Shown piece by piece: positions 22,781-33,770 of a DNA stretch of 64,000 nt (its first letter is position 1; each line of letters begins with the position of its first letter). The notes beneath the pieces were generated by a model. That model saw only the letters and a program-made list of their open reading frames with translations, had not been told where the DNA came from and did no database searches. The DNA lies in the NCBI RefSeq assembly GCF_000143415.4, contig NW_003314322.1, forward strand, positions 375,213 to 439,212. Direction: 5' to 3'. The stretch comes from Selaginella moellendorffii (lineage: Eukaryota > Streptophyta > Lycopodiopsida > Selaginellales > Selaginellaceae). The position numbers and the translations under genes were made by a program.

Positions 22781-24650
22781 AAAATTTGTTTGTTTATATT
22801 GGATATAGCTTAGTAAAAATGGCTTGCATATGAAAAAGAACTATTTGCAATGGTCAAAGTGCTAAAAAGAAGGAATGGCAATGCTACTTTGGAAGATACT
22901 TCAAAATATATAAAAACAATGTCACAAAGAAACACTTCTTGTCATAGCCTAATCTATATAGAGAACAAGGTTAATGGCTTAATGCTTTGGTCAAGTTCAA
23001 TCGCAAAATCCTTTACAAATTGAAGAAAAGCAATATTATGGTGGATGCTTTAAGTTGGAAAGTAAGCTTAAAGTTAGTAATATCTAATGCAATACAAGTG
23101 ATGTTTGGATATCACATAAGAATAATAAACTTGCATATGAGGTGTTGCTAAGGAATAAAAGGGCATAGGATGCTCACCAATAAATTGAGTTGCCTAGTGA
23201 AAAAAAAAATAGATTATATAAAATGCAATAGACTCATTTATTATAAGTAGATAAGGGTATATATTTCAAAAGGAAAACTAAGAAAGGTAACCTTAGAAAA
23301 GTGTCATGATGGACCTTTAGTAGGATATGACAAAGTGCCCAAAACAATAAGCTTACTTAAGAGGAAGTATCACTGGTTGGACATAGCCAAGGACATGCAA
23401 GATTGTGAAAACATGCTTAACATGTCAACAGATAATTAAGGCTAGTGGGGGTTTACTGTAAAGGCTCTCAATTCCTTATCATCTATAGAAATGTATTACA
23501 ATGGACTTTATCATAGAATTCCCTATAAGTGAGGGGTTTTATATGATATTTGTAATGGTGGATCAATTTTCAAAAATGGCACATACCCACCACAATAGAA
23601 GTGCATGTGGTGGACCTATTCTTTGAATAAATAGTTTGAGTATGGGGAAGGCTAGAAGAAAATATCTTAGATTGAGATAAGCTACTCACTAGTAAGTTAT
23701 AAAGAACACTTTTGGAGCAGTATTGCACCAAACTAAACTATAGTATAGGCTATCACCCATAGACATGTATTAAGTATTGAATATAATCATATTAATAGTA
23801 ATAATTCTTGACAAAGGGTGAATAGTCAACTAGAGGATTATTTGTGATGTTATGTCTTTAGAAACTAGATAGATTGAGTAAGACATTTGGAACTAGTGAA
23901 AATGTTTTATAACAACTCAACATTTGAGTACCATGGTGAGTCTGTAGGAAATCATTAATAGATAAATTATTAAAGGTTCTATATAACTTAGCATGACCAA
24001 GTATCATGGAGAGTTACCCATAGTGGAGGCATTCATGCTGTAAAGGTTCAATATTTAAAACTTGGTGAAAAATTCCTTAGAAAGGGTTTAACAGAGGCAT
24101 ACCAAATATATGAATCAAAAGCATAGGGATATAGAGTTCAATTTTAGGAGAAGGTATGGTTGAACACTAAAAACCTAAGATTACCAAGTAAGATAAACCA
24201 AAAATTGACCCAAAGGTAAAATGCATATAATCCTAGAATGAAGTGATCATTCAAGCCTCAATCTCATAGGTTGCAAACTTGCTTATAGAGCTTAATAGGG
24301 TGGCCTACCATCTCAAAATTCCTCAATAATGTAAACTTATTTAAGCCATACTTTGAGGACCTACTTCATAAAGACCAAGTGAAGACCCTTACCTAAGGTT
24401 ATTCAAGGGGAGGAGGAATATAAAGTGAAGGCATTTCTTACTATGTGCAAGAGCAAGTTACAAAAATGCAAGGTGGAAATGGAAAGAGTTTTCACTTTGT
24501 GAGGCATAGGAACCAAAGGAGAATCTAATGAATTCTCAAGATCTAGTGGAGGAGTTTTTATAAGATATAACTCAATATATTTATGAAAATTTTTATTAAG
24601 AAAATCAATATCCAAAATTGAGGTTTATCCTAAGTGGTGTCACTAGGCAT
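22781..24650 (+). mobile_element. Decayed C-type pol: RNase H, integrase, chromodomain remnants
   Basis: About 22815-23060 reads as RNase H (LAYEKELFAMVKVLK, then ILYKLKKSNIMVDAL). About 23270-23600 reads as integrase (EKCHDGPLVGYDKVPKTISL and LTCQQIIKA). About 24410-24560 reads as chromodomain (EEEYKVKAFL and later EPKENL). Frames are broken throughout and composition is AT-rich. Confidence 0.7.
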
Positions 24651-24749
24651 ATTAAAGGTAAAGCAATACCTCTGTAAACAACCAAAGAGAATGATTTGAG
24701 AGACGATCCATGGGTTAAATATATGAACAAAAGTGCACCCACTTTTTTA

Positions 24750-25545
24750 AGTAAACTCCTAAATTTAGATTTCCCAGAAGGTCACCCAGCCCAGTACTAT
24801 TCAAACCCAAGGACACTTAACCCCAAGTATCCCAAAACCCTTAACCAATTGGAAAAGGGGGTGCATTTTTATTCATGGGCCCTTTCCCTCTATATTTAAA
24901 ACTTATGGATCATCTCTCAAGTTGTTCTCTTTGGTTGCTTATAATCCACCACGCTTCCCTACAAGTTCACGTTCCCTTTAGTTGCTTACAATCCACCACG
25001 TTTCCTTACAGGTTTACGTTCTCTTTGGTTGCTTACAATCCATCACACTTCTCTGCAAGTCATGTTCTTTTTGATTGCTTACAATCCACCACGCTTCCCT
25101 ACAAGTTCACGCCCTTGCGAATGGAAGCTGAGAGCCACAGCTCTCCCAAAAGCCCTACTCTCTGGACACCTTACCCCTTAGGTCAAGTTTAGCTGGAGCA
25201 TACTAAACCATTGCCAGATGTCAATCAACATTGGGTGTGATTCCCCGAACCAATCAACATGTGGTGTAATTTCCCTAACCAACCAACAGTGTTGGATCCG
25301 AGACCCCTCTAATACCCAATGTAAACTCTTGAAGGTCTCGGATACCAAAAATGTAAACTCTTGAATTTAGACTTTCTGGGAAGTCACCCAACCCAGTACT
25401 ATTCAAACCCAAAGATGCTTAACCCCAAGTATCCCAAAACCCTCAACCAATTGAAAAAAAGGGTGCATTTTTTTTCATCGCCCTCTTCCCTGTATATTCA
25501 AACCTCATGAATCATCTCTCAAGTCTTTTTCTTTGGTTGCTTACA
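24750..25545 (+). repeat. Two 194-bp direct repeats flanking 408 bp (TRIM-like arrangement)
   Basis: 24750-24943 and 25352-25545 are both 194 bp and align throughout (start A/TGTAAACTC, shared CAGTACTATTCAAACCCAA and CCCCAAGTATCCCAAAACCC, end TTGCTTA(T/C)A). TG...CA-like ends and equal length suggest miniature LTRs. I see no matching target duplication and no clear PBS. The repeat body is shared with the 150-bp element at 621-770. Confidence 0.55.
24932..25111 (+). repeat. Minisatellite, about four units of roughly 50-60 bp
   Basis: The words TTGCTTACAATCCACCACG, TTCCCTACAAGTTCACG and TTCTTTTT/TTCCCTTT recur four times with small length differences. The first unit starts at the end of the left 194-bp repeat, so the array probably arose by duplication of that LTR-like end. 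Confidence 0.6.
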
Positions 25546-26604
25546 TCATGACTCCCACTTGCACTCCCACCTATCTGCTTATATATTTGCCCGTGCCTAG
25601 TGTGCACACTAATTATCTTCTATGTGGCCAAAGGCCTAACACTTGGCTAAATTCACACTGTTGCCTATTCAATGTGGCTAGTTGCCCTAACACTTAAATT
25701 TCATGATCATAATTGACCTAAAAATGTTCATAATTTTTTGAAGCATGGCAGGAACACATCAATTTCCAGAGGTAAACAATCAATTTAACCTTATATTGAT
25801 TCAAGCTTTTTATCATTAATCAGGTATATTTTTTATAACAGAATATAATTACTAAATTTTTGACATATGTATTGGCATGAATATGGAAAATAAGATGTTT
25901 GTGAAACATCCAATATGCTTGCTGAATTACACCAAAGTTAGGATCTAGAAGTAGACTAAGTCAAAGTTCCAACAAGCAAGGTTGTCTTTGCAATTTTTTG
26001 GTCAAACGATTTTACAAATGGCTTGATTATATGCAGATTAAATATTATCATAGAGAGCATTGTGATAAGAATGGGATTCCTTGTCATGGTCAACTTGATT
26101 CAACTAGATGAAAATCATTATTTCCTCAGAAGCTTTCACCAGATATTCAATATTGGGTGATATATATGATTCAACAGGATTTCACATCAAATCATCAGCA
26201 TATACAGATTGTGGGAAGAAATAAATTAGCTAGTAAACCTCCTTGTCAAGCTGATTTCCTAAATGCCGAATATCAATAATCTGCATATAAAGTATTCACT
26301 TTCAACTTATAAACTACATAAGAATAATGTTTCATCTTTGGCCCATGATATTACTCCTCACTAGTTCTTGTGTTGCCAGGAACTATTGAGCATTTCTTAA
26401 ATCCTGGCAACATATGTTCTCTCTAATGCCAAGTCAAGATCTAGGTAAGTTTATTCGTGAATGTCATAAAAATTGTAACTTGACAAATAATCTGGTAATC
26501 TTGCAGGGATCCCAACTAGTACTCCCTTATCTAAATGTGCTATTTACATCTAGCATCTAGCATCATATATTCCTTTTATAGAATATTATCTAGGAATACT
26601 CTGT
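25546..26604 (+). other. AT-rich region with a possible coding relic
   Basis: Around 26034-26280 a plus frame gives KYYHREHCDKNGIPCHGQLD, one stop, then LFPQKLSPDIQYWVIYM and DFTSNHQHIQIV. The His/Cys-rich piece hints at a transposase-type or zinc-binding relic, but I cannot name the family. The rest shows nothing. Confidence 0.25.
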
Positions 26605-26631
26605 ATGTGTGTGTGTGTGTGTGTGTGTGTG
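26605..26631. repeat. (TG)n microsatellite
   Basis: About 13 uninterrupted TG dinucleotides. Confidence 0.95.
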
Positions 26632-26884
26632 ATAGAACCACTTGACCACACATGGATTCAGCAAACAGATAAAGTACTAACATCTTTCTCCTCCCCTTGA
26701 TTTTTTTCTCTTCCCTGCAGGCAGGGCTCTTGCAACTGCATATAGATTAGGTGCAATCAAGAATTCAAGAAACGCCTTAATGATCTTGTTGTAACATCTT
26801 CTTCAACGTTGCTTCATTGGTTCTCTTGGAATCTTCTCTGTACTATCTTGTTGGGACTTATGAAATCCCCCAAGGTCTAAAAGA

Positions 26885-27190
26885 TGATTGCTTTGAGCTT
26901 TCACCCTTAGACTCGATCTCAAACTCAATCTCGGACTCGGTCTTGGACTTGGTTTTAACATTTTTATATGTCATGACACTTGCCACATGTTCATCATTAT
27001 TTTATCCCTTTCTAAAGACTCACTTATTAATTGTTTCATATGTGTTCCTTAAGCACTTCTTTGAGAGTTCCACTCCCACTCTCGACTTTCCAAGTCAGAA
27101 GCTTTTAATCCAAATATGTTACACTTGTTAGACTTCTACCTTGGCAAATGCTATATAGCTCACCTTCGGCTCCACTTTGAGACTTATAAA
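26885..27190 (-). mobile_element. Family-A LTR 5' portion, minus orientation
   Basis: It contains degenerate 12-bp units (GACTCGATCTC, CTCGGACTCGGTC), the GTCATGACACTTGCCA block and the CACTCTCGACTTTCCAAGTC block, in the order of the reverse complement of 39790-40100. It stops near TTCGGCTCCACTTTGAGACT, just short of the LTR terminus. Confidence 0.65.
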
Positions 27191-27199
27191 TTTGTTCTA

Positions 27200-28010
27200 C
27201 TTCCATTTTGTTTGATACATGGTTGAGTTGATGAACAATTATCAAAAGCCTCTTTCTTCAATTGGAATGGTTTTTTGTCATCCTTACGCTGCAAATTTTA
27301 GAACTTAGTATATCACTTATTGTCATTAGTATCTTAAATATTAACCATTCTTCTTACTCTATTGTTTGTTATTCATCTATAGACAATCAACCTTATAGTG
27401 TTTAAACTCACTATAATGATAACAATCTTACCTATAATTCTTCATAAAGAACATTTTTTACCACATCTAAAGTAGCCATTATAGACTTCAACATGTGATA
27501 TTTGTTCACATCCTTGTATCCACAACAATCATAATGATGATTCTTAACCAAAGGACTCCTCAAATGCTTGAAAGACTTATGTTTGTCATTATTAAGTCGA
27601 CGAGCCACATCAAAGAGCTCCTCCAAACTCTTTATAAGTTAGGAATAATCCAAGTGCTACCTCATGTTTTTATTGTGAAGGCCATCAATGAAATAGGACT
27701 TATTCTGATTTGGACCCTTGATTAAAACATAGCTAATCAAGCAACTAAACTTCTCAATATAGTCCCTAGGTATTATTTTCCCTTGCTTTTTGCCCATTCT
27801 TCCTTCCCTTTCCAACACTCTTGAAGCCAATTTCACTATCAAGCTTGACGAACTTGTTCTGCTTTTCCTGACAAACACTGTAGGTACTCCAAAGGCCTCA
27901 GCTATGATTCTATACTGGACTGGAACAGCAAGGTTGCTTCTCGATCTTCCTCACATTTGTTATTATTCTTCTCAGAACTTGGTAGCCACAATTTTCACTA
28001 AAATCTAAAA
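27200..28010 (-). pseudogene. Retrotransposon gag relic
   Basis: Minus-strand frames 27657-27878 and 27432-27626 read RDYIEKFSCLISYVLIKGPN, KSYFIDGLHNKNMR, then MEELFDVARRLNNDK and a cysteine-rich piece (HHYDCCGYKDVNKYH) resembling a decayed CCHC zinc knuckle. This is the pattern of a plant Gypsy gag C-terminal half. Frames are broken. It may be the gag counterpart missing from element C, as it lies next to a minus-orientation A/C LTR piece. Confidence 0.55.
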
Positions 28011-28149
28011 CAAGCACTGACTAAAGTCATGCAGATACCCAAGTTCATTCAAAAATCTGGACTGCATAAGGTGCTGTTATAGTAGCATAAATTTTTTTAC
28101 AATGCTAATCAAAATCTCTCTCTTTAGCACTTCTTTTTAGGTGAAAGTT

Positions 28150-29262
28150 ATTCTTTTTTTTGACACAAGAGAGCGTGCACTTCCATTCATAAGAGAAGCG
28201 GCCAAGAAGTACTCCGAGTTGATGTCTTTCAGATGTGTTTTGTGGAGGCAAGAGGAAGCTTCGATTTGGAAAAGCCGGTAGTTTTAGTGATAATCACGCG
28301 AATTGATTCATGCTTTTGCGTGTGGAGCAGGCTTGGATTAGACTTGGCACCAGCAGTAGTTTTTATCAAAGATCCAGGTGTCCAGCCCATAATTGTTTAT
28401 GGTAAGAATCTTCTTTTCGGCAGCTTTGAGATGATTTCTTTCACTTCCGTGACTCCTTCATGGAAACTGTGGAAGAACATAAAGTTCATGGTAAGTACTA
28501 TGTAGGCTCTTCCTCCTTTTGCTATCTTTTGAATTGCAATTTGATGTGTGTGCTTTTATTTCTTCCTCAGCTGCAAAGCATCACGGCTTCCAAACTTGGA
28601 TGTGATCCCGCAGACTTCTCTGCAGCTGGAAAAGATGTAGAAACATGGTACTGCGTTGTGGTTGCTGGAAGGCCTGGTTTTCAGCTTGATGAACTCTGCA
28701 GTGTAAGATTTTTCTTTCTTGTTGTTTCTAGCTGACGAGTTTCTCATAGTAGACGATCTTGTAAGTGAGGACATTGATAGCCACAATTTTGCTGCTGCCA
28801 CTGCATACAAAGACAAGCGTTTGAGCCTCGGCGAAATGCAAAAGGTGGATACTTATATAGCTCGCTGGTTAATTAATCCTTGTTTTTGTGCAGAAATTTT
28901 GCTATTACTGCCTCCCTTTTGAACCCATCCATGAGACTTGTGGGCTGAGGCAGAACCAAGAGCAAGACGTGGCAAGGATTTTTATGATACATTTTAGAAG
29001 AGATCCAAACCATCAAAAGCCGGTGGTGAAGAGAATCAATACCTAGTGGCGTTTGGATGATGAGGAGCAAGATTTAGCATCGATGCTTATTGCTCCATAC
29101 AGTGATGCAAATGAAATCTCGGAGGTTGGTTGGTTTCACTTAGACTTTTTTCTCTTTTCTTCTCTTTTTTTTGCTATATCAAAGAGTTTTTCTGCAGGTT
29201 TTATTGTGGATTTCTAATAGTGTTCGTAACGGCGACACAAATGAAATTCCATTCTTTGTAAG
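28150..29262 (+). pseudogene. C-terminal part of an ERdj3A/TMS1-like DnaJ-thioredoxin protein
   Basis: Pieces read in order: FFDTRERALPFIREAAKKYS, DLEKPVVLVIITRIDSCF, GLDLAPAVVFIKDPGVQPII, FMETVEEHKVHG, SKLGCDPADFSAAGKDVETW, YCVVVAGRPGFQLDELC, YKDKRLSLGEMQK, KFCYYCLPFEPIHETCGLR, VARIFMIHFRRD, LDDEEQDLASMLIAPYSD and WISNSVRNGDTNEIPFF. This is the thioredoxin-like C-terminal half of plant ER-lumenal J proteins (Arabidopsis TMS1/ERdj3A type), which aid protein folding. Short introns are recognisable. The J domain and N-terminal half are absent; retroelement sequence lies immediately upstream. A frame change near 28250-28450 and an in-frame TAG at 29044-29046 mark it as a pseudogene. Family assignment is from memory of conserved blocks. 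Confidence 0.7.
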
Positions 29263-29712
29263 TGTTGTGGTGTTTTGAAAGTTTGGAGAACTCTTGACTG
29301 TGGGATTTTGTTAGAATACTAAGTCGGTGCTGCATTAATACCCGAGGAGCAAGCAGTCTCGATGCTCTCTTCAACACGGAATGCTGTGAATGGAACAAGG
29401 AGGAGCTTGATAGACAAAGTGAACAGTTTAGTTGTGGATCTTATGGACTTTCAATGATAAGATTCCCAATTATGTAAGTACCCTGAGATCTGTTATCAAT
29501 ATAATTATCAAGTATAAAAACATGAGCATGATATGATATATGAATCATATAAAACAACTGTGAATACATTACATATTTGTATGTATGTTTATTTGACATA
29601 AGCTTAACCACATATTAACACATACACACATAAGCTTGTTAACGAAGACATTATGAATACGTTCTATATCATGAATGAAATAAATTAGTGCTAGATTAAT
29701 GATAGATGAATT
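29263..29712. other. Downstream of the DnaJ pseudogene, nothing supported
   Basis: It may contain degenerate 3' coding sequence of the DnaJ-like locus up to about 29460, with several stops; then AT-rich sequence. Confidence 0.35.
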
Positions 29713-30058
29713 ACCTTGAGATCTGCAGTATGGCTTCAAGAATGCCGATGAAGTTATGTAGCAGTGCAGTTATATCAGACAGGGCAATCTTTAAGCTTAG
29801 AAAACTGTATTTCTTTATGGGAATGGAGTGGTTTTGAGTTAATGGTAAAGAGGTGATTTTGAGTTTTGAGTTAATGGCTCTTTGTGTTTGCGTTGCCAAG
29901 GAAGCGCTGTAGACGTGAGAAAAATAATTTTAATTTTATCAGATGCTTCTGGTGGAACCAAAGGGCTCTCTGCCAAGGAAGGAGCTTTCGTGAGAGTAAT
30001 TAGCAAGAGCCTGTCCTTGGCTTGTGGCTGCGGATAGAAATTTGAGGCAAAACAGCAG
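29713..30058. repeat. Segmental repeat copy 1 (uninterrupted)
   Basis: This stretch is repeated at 30378-31108 with only scattered substitutions. It starts ACCTTGAGATCTGCAGTA and ends GAGGCAAAACAGCAG. On the minus strand both copies keep an open frame (PLVPPEASDKI, WQRKHKEPLTQNSK), but I recognise no family. It carries the empty target site TTA at 29754-29756 for the MITE in copy 2. Confidence 0.8.
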
Positions 30059-30377
30059 ATAAAAATCCAAAATGGGAGGTACCGCTTCAATTCTAGGTTT
30101 GCAACCGCTCCATCGATTGGGAGGGTGCTTTGCTCAAGCATGCTTTGCAGATTGATATCTAGATGGTATGGTTTCATTTATCCTATTTCTAATCCTAGGT
30201 AGGAATTTGTCTTTGTTCGTAGAGTGACACTACGTTTTTGAGACTATCTGCTATAGAAACATTATCTACCAATACAATTATCAATCTCTACAGGTACATG
30301 TCTTTTTCTTTGCTGCTCTTTTTCCTTGCATATCGCTGTAGAGGTCAAGGGTATTGGATCAGGATGTATTGCGCTCT

Positions 30378-31108
30378 ACCTTGAGATCTGCAGTATTGCT
30401 TCAAGAATGCCGATGAAGTTAGGGCGGGGTTCCATGTGTCCCCCACTTGGAAATTTCTTCACCCTGGAAATTTTTTTTCCCCCCTTCTAATATTTTAAGG
30501 TTACATGTAACCCACCCTTAAAATGCCATGTCATCAATATAGTTTTTGCTAACTCAGCTAAATTTGTTTTGTCTTTTTTAAGCAATGATTACTATTTTTA
30601 TATGTGGCATTATTTTATTGACTTGTTCTACCGGGTTCCAGGCACCGAGAGAAATTTTCGGGGGGGACACCGGGTTCTCCCCTTCCCCCCAATTCCATTG
30701 CCATGTCACTGGTGGGGTACATGAAACAAGGGGTTAAAAATTTCCCCCCTTGAAAAACTTCCCCTGGGGGGATGCATGGAACCCCGCCCTTATGTAGCAG
30801 TGCAGCTATATCAGACAGGGCGATCTTTAAGGTTAGGAAAGGTGACTGAGTGAACTGTATTCTTTATGGGAATGGAGTGGTTTTGAGTTAATGGTAAAGA
30901 GGTGATTTTGAGTTTTGAGTTAATGGCTCTTTGTGTTTGCGTTGCCAAGAAAGCGCTGTGGACGTGACAAAAATAATTCTAATTTTATCAGATGCCTCTG
31001 GTGGAACCAAAGGGCTCTCTGCCAAGGAAGGAGCTTTCTTGAGAGTAATTAGCAAGAGCGTGTCCTTGGTTTGTGGCAGCGGATAGAAATTTGAGGCAAA
31101 ACAGCAGA
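30378..31108. repeat. Segmental repeat copy 2 (interrupted by a MITE)
   Basis: It is the same sequence as 29713-30058, split by the inverted-repeat element at 30422-30789. Flanks on both sides differ from copy 1, so the duplicated unit is about 350 bp. Copy 2 has an extra GTGACTGAGTG near 30841. Confidence 0.8.
30422..30789. mobile_element. Tourist-like MITE (PIF/Harbinger type), 368 bp
   Basis: It begins GGGCGGGGTTCCATG and ends with the exact complement CATGGAACCCCGCCC. The inverted repeat extends further with two mismatches into TCCCCC / GGGGGGA. It is flanked by TTA on both sides (30419-30421 and 30790-30792), and the paralogous copy has a single TTA at 29754-29756. A 3-bp TTA target duplication and G-rich TIRs are diagnostic of the PIF/Harbinger superfamily. 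It has no transposase, so it is non-autonomous. Confidence 0.85.
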
Positions 31109-33770
31109 CTGGCTTACATCCTTCTCCTATCTTGGCTCTTTTCTTTGCATAAGCAGAATGATCGAGATCAGCAATGCTCAATCCCAGATCCAGGTGACGC
31201 TATAGTGGCTATAGATCCAAGCAAGGATAATTTGAGCACCATGTCGTAGAGCACCAAGGTCATGGCAGCCATCTGGGAGGATATGCCAAGGCTCAAAAAT
31301 GCTCTCTGCTGCAGGGAGACATGCAGGAAAATATCCCTATCTTGCTATGAACAACACCAACTACTTTGATCTTGAGCTTTTCTCTATCATATGTTTTGCA
31401 ACGGTGGATAGTTTCATTTAAGTGTTTTCTTCCAGGAATGTTGTCTAAGGTATGCTTGGAACAAATTGCCCAATTCCACCGGGAGCAGACTGGACACAAG
31501 TTCCCAGTGGAAGACCAGATTGGGAAACTGGGAGACCTCTAAAGAGTTGAAGAGATTCATTACAGAATCAGCCAGTCCAGTCTTTGACTTTGAACCAAAA
31601 CAATGTTCTTCTTGTGATGGATGCTGCTCTAGACCTAAACCATGTAATCCATAAACTGGACCTTACGTGGCTCTATCATCAAGGCCACTGCCACTTGAAA
31701 TGAGGCATAGAGCTGGTTTTGCAACCTCCACTGTCCTTGGAAATTGGTCATGCTATATGCAACGTGTTCAGAGGTCTACTTCCAAGAAAAACTGAGAGGA
31801 CTTTGTGAATGCTCTTGGCCTGGAATCTAAATGGTTTCCCAAACCAAGCCTTGTGTATTCCAGGGAATGCTTCACCACAGTAGCCATCCTGACAAGACCA
31901 CCTTTGTGCATGCATTGTATCATGGTTTAAGGGCATAAGGATTGTGCACAGCAGAGACACAACTTGAGAAGCACTCTAAGTGAGGGTCTTGATAGAAGTC
32001 TAGGTGCGATATTTGTTCTGCGATCTGGAAATTTTTTCATCAGTGTCTTGCTGATAGATCTTTAGCAACTAGGAGAGTTTTTCCCATATCAGAGTGGGCA
32101 GGATTGTCAAAGTTGAAAAGCACCTGAATGCAGATTCTTTGCATCTTGAAGAAATTAACGTTGGTGAAGACACTCCAATGATAATTGTTAATGGTCTGGT
32201 AAAACAACCATAAGTCCTTTATGAAATAGATAAATTGCATGTGGAAAAGCAAGAAGATGCTGTGACTTCAAAAACTGGAAACTATAGATGAGTAGGAGCA
32301 ACAAAATGATGAGTGGATGTTTATGAGGTGCATGAAGATATGAGCAATTGCCTCAAACACTAAAAACACTCATTTCTTTTCCTGTCTCAACTGATCATAG
32401 TGGTTTAATAGATTTTAGAGTTGAGAAATCAATCTTCATCAAACCTCCTTACTTGTTGTAATTTATAAATTAACAAATTAAAATTTTAAATTTTTCAATT
32501 GGAGACAATCTTGTGGATAAATATTTTTTAGATAGCAATCTATCTAAAAAAGGGACTAGCAAAATCTAGAAAATAAGATAATTAAAAAAGTATTAAAATA
32601 AAAATATTCAAAAAATTATTAAATTTTTATTCTTTTATTGTTTATTTGAAGAGGTTTAGGGTGTCAATGGAGTTACAAAATTCAAATGATAGAGTTAATT
32701 CAAGATGATTGTATAAATTAAGAATCTTTGTTTTACTTATTATAGTTATCTCTCAATTCCATTCTCACCTGGAGGACTTGGGCAGTTACTATTTGATCAC
32801 TTTCAAACGACTGCCTAGATTAAAACACGTGGTAAAAGGGTTGAAATGCTTTTATTCATTTTTTGTGATGGTTGTGCCCCATAAAGAGGCACTTGTGCAA
32901 GAGGAGCTTGCCATTTGTGGATGCAAGGCCACCTGTGTCTTGCTAAAACCAGGAGCAAAGTTGACTGAAGAGCTCAAGTGATGTCTTCTTTCAAAGGCAT
33001 CCCAATGGTATGGAGTTGTATGGCATCGAGTCATGGCCAGAATGCCACAGTCTTTTAGCTGGATGGGAACTTTCTCATTGCGTTTCCTCACAGGACTAGA
33101 CTCAAAACAGAGTCTTCAAGCTGGGCTTGGACAACACTTTTGATCAATGCTTTTGGCGATCTTGACCTGTGCTGGAACTAATGGTATGTAAGTAAATCTG
33201 CAAATCTTTTCCTATCTTTTTTGTGGCATTCAGGCATCCCTTTTGGCCTTGATGCTGGTACTCCCTGTCCTATTGAATTTGAGAGAGTTGGCCAGCAGTA
33301 ACAAAGAAATCAGATTCAAGAGAGAGCTGGCAAGCAAAGATCCATGAAGCTAGAAGCAAAGATCTTGGAGAAGATGGTAATGAAAAGCTTGCCTTAGTCC
33401 ATCAGTATGCTGGATCTTGCTACTTCCAGGATGGCAAACATTCTTCCAGGAACTTTGTAGAGAAAATTCACATCTTGTGGCAATTCCAGTGATCACTTGG
33501 AGGAGCCTCGTCACTGGGCTCCTGCTTGGCCACTTTTGGTTGTTCCAGCAAAGAACAATGCATTCCTGGCAGCCATGGCGATGCCCATAGTGGTGAGCCC
33601 CCAGCTCCAGTCGAATTGGACGTAGATGATGATTGTGAGTGTGAGGACGCAGCCCATGTCAGGTGTCACTTACAGGGAGCTGAAGAGCATGCTCAGGTTG
33701 CCTCTGTCAAATTGATTTCCAAAGACAACGACGTTGGATTTGATCTTCACCTTGAATAGATGAGAAATTT
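31109..33770. other. Unassigned region with several open but unrecognised stretches
   Basis: Open pieces occur at 31466-31654 (+), 32709-32981 (+) and 33526-33759 (+). The second ends VLLKPGAKLTEELK, which resembles a motif near the C-terminus of AMP-binding (acyl-activating) enzymes, but nothing else of that family is visible, so I do not call it. The third is acidic (VELDVDDDCECEDAAH). No promoter, repeat or splice chain ties them together. They may be gene relics. Confidence 0.25.

Noticed and set aside
32709-32981. Acyl-activating enzyme C-terminus
   Set aside because: Only VLLKPGAKLTEELK resembles the family; no upstream AMP-binding motif or catalytic Lys region is seen.
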